Positions 43,573-51,613 of a DNA stretch of 64,000 nt are shown here, piece by piece. Every line of letters starts with the position of its first letter. The stretch's first letter is position 1. The notes beneath the pieces were generated by a model, which saw only the letters and a list, made by a program, of their open reading frames with translations, was not told where the DNA came from and searched no databases. The stretch is from Mesorhizobium sp. INR15. Its GTDB lineage: Bacteria > Pseudomonadota > Alphaproteobacteria > Rhizobiales > Rhizobiaceae. Made by a program: the position numbers and the translations under genes. The DNA lies in contig NZ_CP045496.1 in assembly GCF_015500075.1 (NCBI RefSeq), forward strand, positions 5,032,001 to 5,096,000, in the 5' to 3' direction.

Positions 43573-44823
43573 ATGCCGGCAGAGAGCACAACGCCAACGA
43601 GCGCGACGGAAACCGCCTATTGGCGGCGCAACCTGTTCGTGTGTTTCGCCGGCTCCTTCATCAACATCGTGGCGATGACGCTTCTGCTGCCATTCCTGCC
43701 GCTCTATGTCGAACAGCTAGGCGTCGAGGGGCATGCAGCCATCGTGCAATGGTCCGGCATCGCCTATGGCGCGACGTTCTTTGCCGCGGCCCTGGTCGCG
43801 CCATTGTGGGGCCGTCTCGGCGACCGCTACGGCCGCAAGCTGATGCTGGTGAGGGCCAGCTTCGGCATGGCTGTCACCATGTCGCTGATGGGCATGGTTC
43901 ATGATGTCTGGCAATTGGTGGCGCTGCGCCTGCTGATCGGCTTCGCCGGCGGCTATACATCCGGATCGACGATCCTCGTTGCAATGCAGACGCCAAAGGA
44001 CCGTTCCGGCTGGGCGCTTGGGCTGTTGTCCTCAGGAATTATGGCCGGCAATCTGGTTGGCCCTTTGGTCGGCGGCGCGCTGCCTCCATTTATCGGCATC
44101 CGCACCATCTTTCTGCTGTCGGGCGGCGTCATTTTCATCGCCTTTCTCGCCACGACGTTCCTGATCAGGGAAGACGTTCGCCCGGCACTGGCAAAGGGCG
44201 AGAAGCGAAAGGGCGGTTGGGCGCTCATTGCGGACAAGCGCCCGATCGTCGCCATGCTTGCGACCGGGCTGCTTTTGATGTTCGCCAATATGTCGATCGA
44301 ACCGATCATCACGGTCTATGTCGCGCAACTGGCCAACGACCAGAGCCAGGTAACTTTGATATCGGGTGTCGTCATGTCGGCGGCGGCACTGGGCAGCATC
44401 CTGTCAGCCACGCGTCTCGGCAAGTTCGCGGACCGTGTCGGCCACTGGAACGTCATCGTCGGCGCTCTTGCCATTTCGGCACTGCTGTTGATCCCACAGG
44501 CTTTCGTCACGGAAAGCTGGCAATTGATCGGCCTGCGCTTCCTCATGGGCCTTGCGTTGGGCGGCCTGCTGCCCTGCATCACCAGCGTCATCAGGCACAA
44601 CGTTCCCGATGGCGTCGGTGGCAACGTGCTTGGGCTATCGATCTCGGCGCAATATGTCGGGCAAGTCGCCGGCCCCTTGCTCGGCGGCTACGTCGGCGGC
44701 CATTTCGGCATGCGCGCTGTGTTTCTCGGCACGTCCGTCTTGATGGCGGGCGGAGCGGCCTATAACTGGCTGGTGCAGTCACGCCGTGCGCGGGACATGC
44801 TTATTGAAGCCCGCAAATCCTGA
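43573..44823 (+). CDS. MFS drug/efflux-type transporter (DHA1)
   Basis: The 416-residue reading starts at ATG 43573, which follows AGGACAGAAAG; upstream residues in the frame lack hydrophobic character. It has 12 helices and motif A GRLGDRYGRKLMLV, placing it in the MdtG-type proton-coupled exporter group. The GntR regulator beside it and their shared operators suggest induction by an organic ligand. The substrate is unknown. Confidence 0.88.
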   Translation: MPAESTTPTSATETAYWRRNLFVCFAGSFINIVAMTLLLPFLPLYVEQLGVEGHAAIVQWSGIAYGATFFAAALVAPLWGRLGDRYGRKLMLVRASFGMAVTMSLMGMVHDVWQLVALRLLIGFAGGYTSGSTILVAMQTPKDRSGWALGLLSSGIMAGNLVGPLVGGALPPFIGIRTIFLLSGGVIFIAFLATTFLIREDVRPALAKGEKRKGGWALIADKRPIVAMLATGLLLMFANMSIEPIITVYVAQLANDQSQVTLISGVVMSAAALGSILSATRLGKFADRVGHWNVIVGALAISALLLIPQAFVTESWQLIGLRFLMGLALGGLLPCITSVIRHNVPDGVGGNVLGLSISAQYVGQVAGPLLGGYVGGHFGMRAVFLGTSVLMAGGAAYNWLVQSRRARDMLIEARKS

Positions 44824-44859
44824 CCGGGCAAGTCACCCTGAATTCATGGAGTTACCGAT

Positions 44860-45237
44860 ATGAATACAGCTGAGCAAACCGCCGGCGGCTTCGGTCGTAG
44901 CCTTGTTCTTGCTGGAGGGCTTTGTGGTGCGGCCGGTGTGGCGCTATCGGCCGCGGCCGCGCATATGGGCGGCGCCTTTGTTTCCACCGCGGCATCCTTC
45001 CTGTTGATGCATGCGCCGGTTTTTCTCGCTGTCGGATTGCTCGGCAGGAACCGGTTTCTTGGCTTGAGCAGCCTTGTCCTGCTTTTTGGCCTTGTCCTGT
45101 TTTGCGGCGACCTGCTCGCCCGCGACTTTCTAGGCTCGCGGCTGTTCCCAATGTCGGCGCCCATCGGCGGCACGTTGCTGATCGCCGGTTGGCTGCTGAT
45201 CGCGGCCTCCGCACTGGTGCGCAGCGCCCGCCCCTGA
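44860..45237 (+). CDS. DUF423-like small membrane protein
   Basis: The 125-residue protein has four transmembrane segments and a first block AGGLCGAAGVALSAAAAHM, resembling DUF423 (YwdK/YgdD) proteins. The function is unknown. It begins 36 bases after the MFS gene on the same strand and is probably cotranscribed with it. Confidence 0.75.
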   Translation: MNTAEQTAGGFGRSLVLAGGLCGAAGVALSAAAAHMGGAFVSTAASFLLMHAPVFLAVGLLGRNRFLGLSSLVLLFGLVLFCGDLLARDFLGSRLFPMSAPIGGTLLIAGWLLIAASALVRSARP

Positions 45238-45307
45238 ACAGGCCTGTCTCTCAACGGCGGGACGCGCCCTGCCCATGTCGAGCGCGCCAAGAGCTTTTCA
45301 GGGACAC

Positions 45308-45457
45308 TCAGTCCAGTCTGCGTTTGAGTTGGACAAACGGTTCCCGGGCGCGGCCACGCCATCTGATTAGGAGACGACCTTCAGGTCGACTGGGAGCCGA
45401 AGGGATGCCCCAGTAGTTGCGATAAATATCCTCGAGCAAATAGGTGACGGGGTGCAC
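45308..45457 (-). CDS. Small paralogous protein 2 (49 residues, GTG start)
   Basis: The GTG at 45457 lies eight bases after TTGAGGAGG, a strong ribosome-binding site. The reading ends at TGA 45308-45310. It begins HPVTYLLEDIYRNYWGI and continues with a basic, proline-containing tail. The first 18 residues are nearly the same as in the neighbouring small protein at 45532-45675, while the tails differ. The conserved amphipathic HPV-YL-EDIYRN-W-I block suggests a short helix or binding peptide. An operator copy lies 34 bases upstream, between the two genes. I do not recognise the family. Confidence 0.72.
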   Translation of the reverse strand: MHPVTYLLEDIYRNYWGIPSAPSRPEGRLLIRWRGRAREPFVQLKRRLD

Positions 45458-45490
45458 GATCTGGCCTCCTCAATAATCCAAGCAAAGTGA

Positions 45491-45504
45491 TTGAATCGAT
45501 CCAA
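45491..45504. promoter_or_regulatory. LacI-type operator copy 1
   Basis: TTGAATCGATCCAA fits the palindromic consensus TTGRATCGATYCAA with central CG typical of LacI-family sites. It lies between the two small genes, so it could control the second separately. Confidence 0.75.
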
Positions 45505-45531
45505 TCTGTGGATCTGAAAAACCACTGTGGC

Positions 45532-45675
45532 TCAGGCGCGCTTGCGTGCCACGAGGAAGCGAAACTCGCGAACCCATGGACTGGCTTTGCCACGGCGCCT
45601 CTCGGTCGATGCGGCCGAACTGATGCTCCAGTCGTTGCGATAGATGTCTTCGAACAGATAATTGACGGGATGCAT
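45532..45675 (-). CDS. Small paralogous protein 1 (47 residues)
   Basis: The ATG at 45675 follows AAAGGAGGTGCGCT, an almost perfect Shine-Dalgarno sequence, and the frame ends at TGA 45532-45534. The product begins MHPVNYLFEDIYRNDWSI and has a serine-, arginine- and lysine-rich tail. There is no signal peptide or clear membrane segment. A paralogue follows 74 bases downstream. Two operator copies (45696, 45729) lie just upstream and a third at 45779. It is too short for many gene finders, so it may be unannotated. The role is unknown. Confidence 0.76.
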   Translation of the reverse strand: MHPVNYLFEDIYRNDWSISSAASTERRRGKASPWVREFRFLVARKRA

Positions 45676-45695
45676 AGCGCACCTCCTTTCCATAA

Positions 45696-45709
45696 TTGAT
45701 GCGGTCCAA
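45696..45709. promoter_or_regulatory. LacI-type operator copy 2, degenerate
   Basis: TTGATGCGGTCCAA keeps the TTGA, the central CG and the CCAA of the consensus but differs inside. It lies 20 bases upstream of the first small gene start. Confidence 0.55.
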
Positions 45710-45728
45710 TTGCGGGGCGGCCTGCCAT

Positions 45729-45742
45729 TTGGATCGATTCAA
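45729..45742. promoter_or_regulatory. LacI-type operator copy 3
   Basis: TTGGATCGATTCAA matches the consensus TTGRATCGATYCAA fully. It lies in the divergent promoter region between the small genes and the lacI-type gene. Confidence 0.8.
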
Positions 45743-45778
45743 TCGTATACGCCCACGCCCGCTTGATCAAGTGAAAAT

Positions 45779-45792
45779 TTGAACCGATCCAA
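45779..45792. promoter_or_regulatory. LacI-type operator copy 4
   Basis: TTGAACCGATCCAA differs from copy 1 in one base. It lies 36 bases before the lacI-type start and probably mediates autoregulation. The centre is 50 bases from copy 3, compatible with looping. Confidence 0.78.
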
Positions 45793-45828
45793 CGAAAGTG
45801 TTAGATGAGGCTGGCTCAGGAGACAAAA

Positions 45829-46926
45829 ATGGCGCCATTGACCTCGGGAAAGAGATTGACCTCGGGAAAGACAAGGCCGATCCGGCTCGCGGACATTGCC
45901 AGGGCGGCGGGCGTTTCACACGGCACCGCTTCCAACGTCTTCGCCCGCCCGGAGATCGTGCGCGAAGAGGTCCGAGAACGGGTCAAGGCAGCGGCCGAGG
46001 CAATGGGGTATGGCGGACCGGATCCCAAGGGCCGTCTGCTGCGCGCCGGCAAGGTCAATGCCATCGGCGTGGCGAGCGCGGAGCCTTTGTCCTATTTCTT
46101 CGACGACCCTTTTGCGCGGGTGATGATGGCCAGTATCTCGCAGGCTTGCGATGCAACCGGCGCAGGCATCTCGCTGGTCTCGGCGGCCAACAAGGAACAG
46201 CTCGCCTGGAACATCCAGAGCGCGCTTGTCGACGGCTTTATCGTCTTCTGTGTTGAAGGTGGCTCGCGGCTGGTTGAACTGGCGCGCGAACGCAAGCTGC
46301 CCTTCGTGGCGCTCGACGACCTGGAATCAGACGACAATTCTGTCGCGGCGATCGGTGTCGACAACGTCGCCGGCGCCACCCTTGCGGCACGGCATCTGAC
46401 CGAACTTGGACATCGTCGCTTTGCCGTGCTTGCCTTGCCTTGCGCCGACTCCGGCTTCGGCCCCACAACCCAGGCGCACGTGGAGAAAGCCCTCTACTCC
46501 GGCACGCGCGACCGATTGCGTGGCTACTTCGCGGAAATTTCCCGGATCGGTGTGGACGTCTCACAGGTGCCGATCTACGAGACCGTCAACAATGAAGAGA
46601 GCGTGTGGGCAGGTCTCGATCATATCTTCGCCGGTTCCGAGAAGCCGACCGCCATCCTGGCCATGTCGGACAGGATGGCGTTGCACGCGCTGGATTGGCT
46701 GCGTCGGCACGACATCGCTGTTCCAGGCGATGTTTCGGTCGTCGGCTTCGACGGAGTCCCTGAAGGCGCGGTCTCCCAGCCGCCGCTGACCACGGTCGCC
46801 CAGCCGATCGCCGAGATGGGCCGCCGCGCCGTCAAGGCGATCCTGGAATATGATGGCTCCCTCAGCCGGCAATTGCTGCCGGTCGATCTTGTGGTGCGGG
46901 CTTCGTCCGGCCCCTCACCCACCTGA
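45829..46926 (+). CDS. LacI-family transcriptional regulator
   Basis: The 365-residue protein starts at ATG 45829 after CAGGAGACAAAA; an upstream ATG at 45805 lacks a site. The helix-turn-helix is IRLADIARAAGVSHGTASNVFARPEIV, and the periplasmic-binding-type domain runs from about residue 60, with SYFFDDPFARVMMASI and the conserved VPGDVSVVGFDGVPEG block. It should sense a sugar or related ligand. It is divergent from two small genes, and four operator copies lie between and inside them. An 18-base tandem duplication is present near the start. Confidence 0.93.
   Translation: MAPLTSGKRLTSGKTRPIRLADIARAAGVSHGTASNVFARPEIVREEVRERVKAAAEAMGYGGPDPKGRLLRAGKVNAIGVASAEPLSYFFDDPFARVMMASISQACDATGAGISLVSAANKEQLAWNIQSALVDGFIVFCVEGGSRLVELARERKLPFVALDDLESDDNSVAAIGVDNVAGATLAARHLTELGHRRFAVLALPCADSGFGPTTQAHVEKALYSGTRDRLRGYFAEISRIGVDVSQVPIYETVNNEESVWAGLDHIFAGSEKPTAILAMSDRMALHALDWLRRHDIAVPGDVSVVGFDGVPEGAVSQPPLTTVAQPIAEMGRRAVKAILEYDGSLSRQLLPVDLVVRASSGPSPT
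45838..45873 (+). repeat. 18-base tandem duplication inside the lacI-type gene
   Basis: TTGACCTCGGGAAAGAGA is followed directly by a second copy differing in one base. It encodes the repeated LTSGKR/LTSGKT residues before the helix-turn-helix. The frame is kept, so the protein gains six residues. Confidence 0.9.
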
Positions 46927-47116
46927 AACCATCTGATGCGTCAAAGCGCATAATCGGCAAAGCATCCGAGACGAGCCGAAGGTTTGCCAGCTTTGTGCCT
47001 GCTGATCATCGCCGCAAGGCCGACATCACTTACGCGCCCTTCGCCCGGCGCTGTTCGGGCGGTATGGCGCCGAGGTCGAGGCTCATGGCCAAGGCCGACC
47101 TTTTCGGCCCTGCCGG

Positions 47117-47521
47117 CTATTGCATCGCGGCTGGGTTCATCCACAGGAACTCCCAGACATTGCCATCCGGGTCTTCAATGTGGCGGTTGAACATGAAGCC
47201 GAGATCCTGCGGCGGATTGGGATCAGCGCGACCACCCGCGACCACGCCGCTCGCGATTGCGGCATTGACTTCTTCTTTGCTGTCAACGGTGAGTGCCACC
47301 AACATCTGGCTCTCACGGCTGGGGTCACCGATCGGCCGCTTTGTGAACTGGGTGTAGTGCTCGTGCGTCAGCAACATCACGCCAATCGTGTCGGAGAACA
47401 TGATCGAGCTCGCCTGTTCGTTTGAGAACTGCGGGTTCAGAGTGCCTCCGATCGCGAGGTAAAATCTGGTCGCCGCCTTGAGATCGCGCACCGGAAAATT
47501 CACGAAGATCTTCTTAGCCAT
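47117..47521 (-). CDS. VOC (glyoxalase/extradiol dioxygenase fold) protein
   Basis: The 134-residue protein starts at ATG 47521 and has the VOC pattern FVNFPVRDLKAATRFYLAIGG with a C-terminal DPDGNVWEFLWM. Some family members bind metal and act on glutathione adducts or antibiotics. The substrate is unknown. It is divergent from a TetR regulator 107 bases away, which probably controls it. Confidence 0.88.
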   Translation of the reverse strand: MAKKIFVNFPVRDLKAATRFYLAIGGTLNPQFSNEQASSIMFSDTIGVMLLTHEHYTQFTKRPIGDPSRESQMLVALTVDSKEEVNAAIASGVVAGGRADPNPPQDLGFMFNRHIEDPDGNVWEFLWMNPAAMQ

Positions 47522-47551
47522 GGACTGAAATTCCTACCCATTTCAATGAGA

Positions 47552-47566
47552 ACTAGACCGTCTAGT
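47552..47566. promoter_or_regulatory. Candidate TetR operator
   Basis: ACTAGACCGTCTAGT is a perfect palindrome (seven bases, one centre). A partial copy, ACTGTCTAGTAC, lies at 47599-47610 before the regulator start. Both lie between the divergent VOC and tetR-type genes. Confidence 0.72.
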
Positions 47567-47628
47567 ACCCGAAATTTATGACTATCAGTTGGGAACTGAA
47601 CTGTCTAGTACTGGCATTGGAGGATCAC

Positions 47629-48345
47629 ATGGAAATCGACGGCGAGACGAGATCGGCACGCAAGGATCGCGAAATCATCCAGGCCGCGACGGCGGCGTTC
47701 GTCCGCGGGGGATACGACGGTACCAGCATGGAGGAAATCGCCACCAAGGCAGGGGTTTCCAAACAGACCGTCTACAAGCATTTCACGGACAAGGAGACGC
47801 TCTTTGGCGATGTCGTCCGATCAAGCGCGGCCCAAGCCAATGATGCCATTGAATTGGTGACAAGGTTGCTCTCCGATACCGAATTTACGGCGGGCGGCCT
47901 GCAACAGCTTGCCCGGCGTTTGATGACGACGCTGATGGACGAGGAGCGACTGAAGCTTAGACGCTTGATCATTGCCAACGCGGACAGGATGCCGCGGCTT
48001 GGCCGCGATTGGTACGAAAAAGGCTTCGAGCGCATGCTTGCCACGATGGCTTCTTGCTTTCAAAAGCTGACAAGCCGAGGCCTTTTGCAAACCCGCGATC
48101 CGCATTTGGCGGCCAGCCACTTTTTTGGAATGCTTCTTTGGATTCCGATGAACGAAGCTATGTTCACCGGAAACAGGAACCCGCGCTCCATGGCTGAACT
48201 GGAACGGCACGCCGATGTCTCGGTCGAGGCCTTTCTTGTCGCTTATGGCGCGCCGTCGCAATCGTCAGGGCCAACGCAGCGAAAGCCTCAAAAACCTGTC
48301 AAATCACTCGACTGGAGCTCATTTCTCTGGCGCGAGGGGAATTGA
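47629..48345 (+). CDS. TetR/AcrR-family regulator
   Basis: The start is ATG 47629 after GGAGGATCAC, giving 238 residues; the upstream frame is not supported. The helix-turn-helix is EEIATKAGVSKQTVYKHFTDKE. The C-terminal part is helical, with an ILMTTLMDEERLKLRR-type helix, and ends in a basic tail. It is divergent from the VOC gene and probably represses it and itself. Confidence 0.92.
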   Translation: MEIDGETRSARKDREIIQAATAAFVRGGYDGTSMEEIATKAGVSKQTVYKHFTDKETLFGDVVRSSAAQANDAIELVTRLLSDTEFTAGGLQQLARRLMTTLMDEERLKLRRLIIANADRMPRLGRDWYEKGFERMLATMASCFQKLTSRGLLQTRDPHLAASHFFGMLLWIPMNEAMFTGNRNPRSMAELERHADVSVEAFLVAYGAPSQSSGPTQRKPQKPVKSLDWSSFLWREGN

Positions 48346-48405
48346 AGCCAAAGGCCCCGAGTTCACATACGGCCCGCCGTTGGCGATAGGCGGCGAGCGA
48401 AGCTG

Positions 48406-49101
48406 TCAGAGTGGCAACTGCCATTGCCGGACAGGCTCCGCATCCGGCTCGCTCACCTTCGCCGACCGGCCTTTCTCTGCGCCAGATGTGCCGATTAATC
48501 TCGCCTCCGCTCCGGCGACCAGCAAAGCAAGACCGCTTTCGAACTGTGCCTCGTGGCCGCCGGCGCGATAGGCCAGAATGGCCGCGCTCAATAGCGGATA
48601 GGCCTGCGCCGCCGCATCGAGTTCAGCGCCCCTGCCCGGCCCTTCCGGCGCGTCGGCCTGCTCCTCCAGCACGCAGCCGACCGTGTAGCGGCCGACCGCT
48701 AGCAGCAACTGCATGGCATTCTGGGCGAGCATGCCGTGACCAACAAGGAACCGCAGCATGGCCTCGAACCGCTCGAGGCTGTCGGGATTGGCTTCCGTGC
48801 CGGCATGAACGCGCGCGCCATCGCGCCAGGCGACCAGTGCCCCGCGAAAACTGCGGGCGTTGTTGCGGACGAAATCCTGCCAGCTTTCGCCAGCCTGTGG
48901 CGCCCGGTGCCGGTGCCCGCGCCTCAGCATTTCGTCGTTCATGGCGTCGAGCAGCGCGCGCTTGTTCTTGAAATGCCAATAGAGCGCCGGCTGCTGCACC
49001 TTCAGCCGCTCCGCCAGAAGCCGCGTCGACAATGCGTCGATGCCCACCTGGTTCAGCAGCGCCAACGCCTCGGTGACGATCAGCGTCTTGTCCAGCTTCA
49101 T
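48406..49101 (-). CDS. tetR: TetR repressor (tetracycline-repressor class)
   Basis: The 231-residue protein has the DNA-binding LLAERLKVQQPALYWHFKNKRALL helix-turn-helix, the form used by TetR, and a TetR-C-type ligand domain with HAGTEANPDSLERFEAML. The ligand should be a tetracycline-like compound or another small molecule. It is divergent from a TetA-type exporter, with two tetO-like palindromes between, as in Tn10 systems and the Agrobacterium tet(30) locus. Confidence 0.9.
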   Translation of the reverse strand: MKLDKTLIVTEALALLNQVGIDALSTRLLAERLKVQQPALYWHFKNKRALLDAMNDEMLRRGHRHRAPQAGESWQDFVRNNARSFRGALVAWRDGARVHAGTEANPDSLERFEAMLRFLVGHGMLAQNAMQLLLAVGRYTVGCVLEEQADAPEGPGRGAELDAAAQAYPLLSAAILAYRAGGHEAQFESGLALLVAGAEARLIGTSGAEKGRSAKVSEPDAEPVRQWQLPL

Positions 49102-49128
49102 CCGAGCTTCTCCAGCTTGCGACTTCTA

Positions 49129-49143
49129 CTTATCAGTGATAAG
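49129..49143. promoter_or_regulatory. tetO-like operator 1
   Basis: CTTATCAGTGATAAG is a perfect palindrome with the TATCA-TGATA core of classical tet operators. It lies 27 bases before the tetR start and 35 before the exporter start. Confidence 0.85.
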
Positions 49144-49148
49144 CGCTC

Positions 49149-49163
49149 CTTATCAACGATAAA
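49149..49163. promoter_or_regulatory. tetO-like operator 2
   Basis: CTTATCAACGATAAA is a less perfect copy, with its centre 20 bases from operator 1. Two tandem operators between divergent tetR and tetA are the classical arrangement. Confidence 0.78.
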
Positions 49164-49178
49164 TTATGGACTATTACG

Positions 49179-50369
49179 ATGAAAAGAGCTTACCCCGTTG
49201 TGCTGATGGCGATGATGCTCGATGCCGCCGGCATCGGGCTGATCATGCCTGTTCTGCCCGGCCTGCTGCGCGAGGTCGGCCACATCAAGGAGATCGGCTG
49301 GATCTTCGGCACGTTCCTTGCCGCCTACGCCGCCATGCAGTTCCTGGTCTCACCCTTGCTCGGCGCGCTGTCGGACCGCTACGGTCGACGGCCGGTGCTG
49401 CTCATCTCGCTGGCGGGCGCCACGATCGACTATCTGTTCATGGCTTTCGCACCGACCTTGCCGCTGCTGTTCGCCGGCAGGATGATCGCCGGTATCACCG
49501 GCGCCAGCATGGCGGTGGCGTCCGCCTACATCGCCGACATCACGCCGGAGGACCAGCGCGCGCGCCGTTTCGGCCATCTCAGCGCCGCTTTCGGCGTCGG
49601 CTTCATCGCCGGTCCGGCACTAGGCGGCTTGCTCGGCGAAATCTGGCTGCGCGCGCCGTTTCTCGCGGCCGCGGCCCTCAACTGCCTCAACCTGACGTTG
49701 GCCTTCTTCCTGCTGCCGGAACCGGAGCGCGCCAGGGGTGCCGGCGAAACACCGTCGCTCAATCCGCTGGCGCCGCTTCGCTGGGCGCTGACCTTTCCGG
49801 CGCTGCTGCCGCTGATCGGGGTTTTCGTCGTCTTGGGCCTGGTCGGCGAGATCGGCGGCACGATCTGGGTGCTCTACGGGCAGGACAAGTTTGGCTGGAG
49901 CGTGCTGACCGTCGGCGTCTCGCTGACGCTGTTCGGACTGTTCCACGCCGGCGCCCAGGGCTTCGTCGCCGGACCCATCAGCGAACGCTGGGGCGAGAAG
50001 CGGGCGCTCCTCATAGGCATCGCCGCCGATAGCGCCGCCTATGTGTCCATAGCATTGGCAACACAGGGCTGGGTGGCATTCGCGCTGCTGCCACTGTTCT
50101 GCCTCGGCGGCATCGGCGCGCCGGCGCTGCAATCATTGCTTACCGCGCGTGTCGGCGAGGATCATCAAGGCCGCCTTCAAGGCGTGCTGGCAAGCATGTC
50201 CAGCCTTGCTTCGATGGTCGGTCCGCTGGTCATCAGCATGACCTATTTCCACACGCGCAGCGTCTTTCCGGGGCTGGTGTGGATCGCCGGCGCATCACTT
50301 TACCTGCTCTGCCTGCCGCTGCTCGCCGCCAGCCTGCCCCGACGAACGCCGGCGACAGCGGCTGAGTAA
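49179..50369 (+). CDS. TetA-type MFS exporter
   Basis: The 396-residue transporter has the TetA length, the motif A GALSDRYGRRPVLL, and the early acidic residue in MLDAAGIGLIMPVLP typical of tetracycline exporters. It likely expels tetracycline or a related drug in exchange for a proton. The ribosome-binding site is weak. It resembles chromosomal tet(30)-type determinants; actual resistance is not shown by sequence. Confidence 0.85.
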   Translation: MKRAYPVVLMAMMLDAAGIGLIMPVLPGLLREVGHIKEIGWIFGTFLAAYAAMQFLVSPLLGALSDRYGRRPVLLISLAGATIDYLFMAFAPTLPLLFAGRMIAGITGASMAVASAYIADITPEDQRARRFGHLSAAFGVGFIAGPALGGLLGEIWLRAPFLAAAALNCLNLTLAFFLLPEPERARGAGETPSLNPLAPLRWALTFPALLPLIGVFVVLGLVGEIGGTIWVLYGQDKFGWSVLTVGVSLTLFGLFHAGAQGFVAGPISERWGEKRALLIGIAADSAAYVSIALATQGWVAFALLPLFCLGGIGAPALQSLLTARVGEDHQGRLQGVLASMSSLASMVGPLVISMTYFHTRSVFPGLVWIAGASLYLLCLPLLAASLPRRTPATAAE

Positions 50370-50522
50370 ACTTGTCCACTGACGCAATTTCTGGTCAATC
50401 CAGCAGGATTCCGCTGTGTTTTGCGTGCCGCGCCGGTCAAAGCTCTTCGCTTATCCACAGCACCGACATATGCCTGTCACACACAGCCTATGGAGATACT
50501 CTTCATTTGAGGGGAGGTCTGC

Positions 50523-51602
50523 ATGGCCGACAAGAACAGCGTCACACTGCTCGACGACACCTCGACATTGCCGGCAATTGTTGCCAACCCGTCCGACATC
50601 GCCAGGATTGAGAGCACGATCGACGTCAAGGATCGTGCCGGCATTTCGGTCTATGGCGACCGTGCCCAGCAGGCCGTCAGCGACTACGCCAACAAAATCC
50701 TGGGCCAGTTGCGCAACCGCGACCTTGGCGACACCGGCGATCTTTTGACCGACATCATCATGAAGGCCAAGAACCTCGACCCGGCTTCGCTGAAGGATGA
50801 AGGATTTCTCGGCAATCTGTTCAGCTCTTTCAAGGCGCGGCTCGAACGCTTCAAGGAGAAGTACGAGGACATTGCCGGGCAGATCGACCGCATCGGCCTC
50901 GAACTCGACCGGCACAAGGATACGCTACGGCGCGACATCGCCGTGCTCGATGACCTGCATGAGCAGACCAAGGACTCCATCCTCAAGCTCGATGCCTATG
51001 TGCAGGCCGGCAAGAGATACGTCGAGGACTATCGCAACAACGAATTGCCGAAGCTGAAAGCCGCAGCGGATGGTGCCGGCGGCGATGTCGGCGGCACGCT
51101 GGAGGCGCAGACCTATCAGGATGCCGTGCAGGCGCTGGACCGGCTGGAAAAGCGCGTCTTCTATCTGGTGCAGGCGCGCCAGCTCGGCATCCAGCAATTG
51201 CCGCAGATCCGCATCGTCCAGTCCGGCGACGAGACGCTGATCGAAAACCTGCAGGCGACGTCGGCGCTGACTGTTCCCGCGTGGAAGCAGAAGATGGTCA
51301 TCATGCTTGGCCTGAACAATCAGAAGTCGGCGCTCGAGCTGCAAAAGACAGTGACCGATGCCACCAACGAAATGATCCGCCAGACTTCCAAGATGATGAA
51401 GGACCAGGCGATCTCGATCGAGGAACAGGCGCAGCGCGGCATTGTCGATGTCGAGACGCTGGCGCAAGCCAACCGCGATCTCATCGACACCGTGCAAGGC
51501 GTGCTGAAGGTCCAGCAGGAGGGCCGCCAGAAGCGGGCCGATGCCGAAAAGCAGATGGACCAGATGACCATCGATCTGAAGAAAGCGCTGACCCAGTCCT
51601 GA
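50523..51602 (+). CDS. telA: TelA family toxic anion resistance protein
   Basis: The 359-residue protein starts at ATG 50523 after GGGGAGG. It is largely helical, with coiled-coil parts (FKARLERFKEKYEDIAGQ and later LEKRVFYLVQARQLG) and the family SALTVPAWKQKMVIML segment. TelA is linked to tellurite, bacteriocin and envelope stress, often with XpaC and Ter proteins. It is probably cytosolic. It heads a four-gene operon; the next start lies 11 bases after its stop. Confidence 0.9.
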   Translation: MADKNSVTLLDDTSTLPAIVANPSDIARIESTIDVKDRAGISVYGDRAQQAVSDYANKILGQLRNRDLGDTGDLLTDIIMKAKNLDPASLKDEGFLGNLFSSFKARLERFKEKYEDIAGQIDRIGLELDRHKDTLRRDIAVLDDLHEQTKDSILKLDAYVQAGKRYVEDYRNNELPKLKAAADGAGGDVGGTLEAQTYQDAVQALDRLEKRVFYLVQARQLGIQQLPQIRIVQSGDETLIENLQATSALTVPAWKQKMVIMLGLNNQKSALELQKTVTDATNEMIRQTSKMMKDQAISIEEQAQRGIVDVETLAQANRDLIDTVQGVLKVQQEGRQKRADAEKQMDQMTIDLKKALTQS

Positions 51603-51613
51603 TCGGAACCGCC

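Noticed and set aside
45381..45770. 129-codon frame on the minus strand
   Set aside because: It lies in another frame from both small paralogous genes and has no ribosome-binding site.
46927..47116. Possible small RNA in the gap after the lacI-type gene
   Set aside because: No strong hairpin with a T run or clear promoter could be recognised.
46941..47144. 67-codon frame on the minus strand
   Set aside because: It overlaps the end of the VOC gene and lacks a ribosome-binding site or recognisable residues.
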